From Glycocaulis sp051859565 (GTDB lineage Bacteria; Pseudomonadota; Alphaproteobacteria; Caulobacterales; Maricaulaceae), in assembly GCF_051859565.1 (NCBI RefSeq), contig NZ_JBHYFK010000006.1, forward strand, positions 1-64,000: a stretch of DNA of 64,000 bases. The letters are read 5' to 3'. The translations under genes were made by a program, and so were the position numbers. The notes beneath the pieces were generated by a model, which was given only the letters and a program-made list of their open reading frames with translations, searched no databases and was not told the origin of the DNA. Of this stretch, positions 62,815 to 64,000 are shown in pieces. How positions within the stretch are numbered: position 1 is the first letter of the stretch; every line of letters begins with the position of its first letter.

Positions 62815-63009
62815 ATGGGGCAGGGCTATTACCGCGACGTCATCACTGAGCTGAAACGTGCCGGGTTTCGTCAGATAGCGGGCGGCAAGGGTAGCCATGA
62901 GAAGTGGGAGTCAACCCAAGGCAAATGGGTGCTGGTTCCGCGAAACACGAAAAGCCGTCATACAGCCAATGCGATTATGAAGTCGGCCGGACTTGGCGCG
63001 AAGTTCTAG
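62815..63009 (+). CDS. hicA: HicA-family mRNA interferase toxin
   Basis: The 64-residue protein is a HicA toxin: YYRDVITELKRAGFRQIAGGKGSHEKW holds the double-stranded-RNA-binding-like fold and catalytic His28 (GSHEKW), and LVPRNTKSRHTANAIMKSAG is the terminal part. It cuts mRNA when free of its antitoxin. It is intact. It sits six bases after the DUF1902 gene. Its stop interlocks with the convergent DUF2336 gene in CTAG. Confidence 0.85.
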   Translation: MGQGYYRDVITELKRAGFRQIAGGKGSHEKWESTQGKWVLVPRNTKSRHTANAIMKSAGLGAKF

Positions 63010-64000
63010 GCCGCCTGCATGTCCTTGCGCATGCGCCAGAAGCGCATGGCGCGTTCGGCGTCTTCCTTCGACAGGCTGGTGTAGAGCGCGCCAAGCGCCT
63101 GTGCGTCAGCAGAAAGATTGGTGCTGGTCTGCCCGCGCAATATGGCCAGCGTGACGAACAGGGCCTTGTCGAACCCGGCCGCCTTGCAGACCAGAGCCAG
63201 ACCATCAGGGCTGCGATGGTCGAGCGCGCGCTGTGCGGCAGAGTAATCGACATCAGCAAGCTCGGACAGCGCCACACAGCATTTCACCCGTTCACCCTCA
63301 CGCAGCAGGCGCACCAGCAATGAGCCGTCCAGCTCCTTGCGCATGCGCCGTGTGGTGACGAATTTGCGGGCCTCGGCAATGGCCTTGTCACTGGCGATGC
63401 GCGCTTCCAGCCGGGCGTGCGAGGCGGCAAGGGCGGCTTCGGCAATGGCCGGGTCCAGCGTTTCGAAACGCTTCATGATCCGGTCGCGCAGAGAGGTTTC
63501 CACCACGCTCATCAGATCGCCCAGAAGGTCGGCGGGCGTGTCGGCCCGGTTGACGATGGGCGCCTGCAGAACGGGGCTGGTCTCCGCGCGGCGGGTAACG
63601 GTCTCGAAGGCGCCGCGCGACAGACGTGCGCCATCATTGGCGACCAGGCGCGCCAGCGTTTCATCATCGCCATTGGCGACAATGGCGTCGCTGAGCCGTT
63701 CGGGCACCGCCTCACGCATGGCCATAGCCCGGCGATGCTCCTCGCCGGCCTCGGTGGCGATGGCGATCAGGTCGTCTTCGGTCAGCACGCCGGACTGGGC
63801 GAGAATGGGCGCGGCCACCTCGATGGCGTCGCGGGCCAGCTGCATGACGAGGCCGCGCGGGGCCATTGGCGCATCGGCAAAGCGGCGCGCCAGCTCTGCG
63901 CGGGCATCCTGCGCGGTCTGGGCGGCTAGCGTGGACAGCACCGCGTCAAACTGCTGATGCGCGCCGGTGCCGTTTTTTGGCGTGTCTTCAAAGAACAGGT
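63006..64000 (-). CDS. DUF2336 domain protein (second; 5' end beyond window)
   Basis: The frame is open to the window end, where the residues EDTPKNGTGAHQQF lead into a DUF2336-type start (VLSTLAAQTAQDARAELARR, RGLVMQLARDAIEVAAPIL). The visible part is about 330 residues with helix pairs and a terminal FWRMRKDMQAA. It is a paralogue-like relative of the protein at 49506. The gene begins outside the window, so a GTG at 63941 is not accepted as the start. Role unknown. Confidence 0.8.
   Translation of the reverse strand, partial: LFFEDTPKNGTGAHQQFDAVLSTLAAQTAQDARAELARRFADAPMAPRGLVMQLARDAIEVAAPILAQSGVLTEDDLIAIATEAGEEHRRAMAMREAVPERLSDAIVANGDDETLARLVANDGARLSRGAFETVTRRAETSPVLQAPIVNRADTPADLLGDLMSVVETSLRDRIMKRFETLDPAIAEAALAASHARLEARIASDKAIAEARKFVTTRRMRKELDGSLLVRLLREGERVKCCVALSELADVDYSAAQRALDHRSPDGLALVCKAAGFDKALFVTLAILRGQTSTNLSADAQALGALYTSLSKEDAERAMRFWRMRKDMQAA

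Overview
The window comes from a high-GC alphaproteobacterium, most likely of the Maricaulales/Hyphomonadaceae type (stalked or prosthecate marine bacteria). This is inferred from gene content: DUF2336 proteins, a DnaA domain IV-only protein paired with DUF6456, DUF1491, TIGR02301, DUF5330, a DivJ/PleC-type histidine kinase, and a TtpC-type TonB operon. Almost all of it reads as chromosomal core and shell sequence. Coding is dense and uses many stop/start overlaps (ATGA, GTGA, TTGA, TGATG, TAATG). No prophage, insertion sequence or CRISPR array is visible.

Layout. 1-11.8 kb is a surface-glycan region. It holds the end of a glycosyltransferase, a large mosaic methyltransferase protein, a sulfotransferase fused to a polysaccharide deacetylase, a second sulfotransferase, cysD and cysNC (which make the sulfate donor PAPS), a CapD/WbpM-type nucleotide-sugar dehydratase and two overlapping methyltransferase genes, one of them Hen1-like. 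Together they look like a pathway that builds and sulfates a surface polysaccharide or glycan. 12-18 kb holds a DEAD-box helicase with a structured leader, PEP carboxykinase, a DUF2891 protein, a ParDE toxin-antitoxin pair with a clear palindromic operator, and a pirin. 18-24 kb holds a 2OG-Fe(II) oxygenase, an O-acylation cassette (MBOAT plus AlgJ-like partner plus FkbM methyltransferase) and an acyl-CoA carboxylase beta subunit, followed by a cluster of palindromic repeats.

24.6-31 kb is housekeeping: TIGR02301, NUDIX, chorismate synthase, a J-domain protein, PdxH, DUF1499, a metallo-beta-lactamase-fold hydrolase and an ATP-grasp-like protein. 31-38.5 kb holds the permeases and binding protein of a peptide ABC transporter (no ATPases in the window), a DUF3667 membrane protein and SppA. 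Two tRNA genes (Pro-CGG, Gln-TTG) follow.

39-45 kb is a seven-gene energy-transduction operon: DUF3450, TtpC-like, ExbB, ExbD, ExbD, TonB, TPR. It has a long leader with several inverted repeats and ends at a strong terminator. 45-52.5 kb holds a prolyl oligopeptidase lipoprotein, MsrB, an MFS transporter, a DUF2336 protein, the DnaA-domain-IV/DUF6456 pair and SufE. 52.5-58.4 kb holds DUF5330, a secreted hypothetical, a DivJ-like kinase, another secreted hypothetical and an orphan BcsB-like protein. 58.4-64 kb holds DUF1491, a hypothetical, release factor 3, an MscS channel, a 49-residue very basic protein resembling ArfA, a HicBA-type pair and a second DUF2336 protein cut by the window end.

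Best candidates for something new: the sulfotransferase-deacetylase fusion beside PAPS synthesis; the Hen1-like RNA methyltransferase without the usual Pnkp; the ArfA-like mini-gene next to RF3 and mscS; and the DnaA-domain-IV/DUF6456 pair. All functional calls come from reading motifs by eye; no database search was run.
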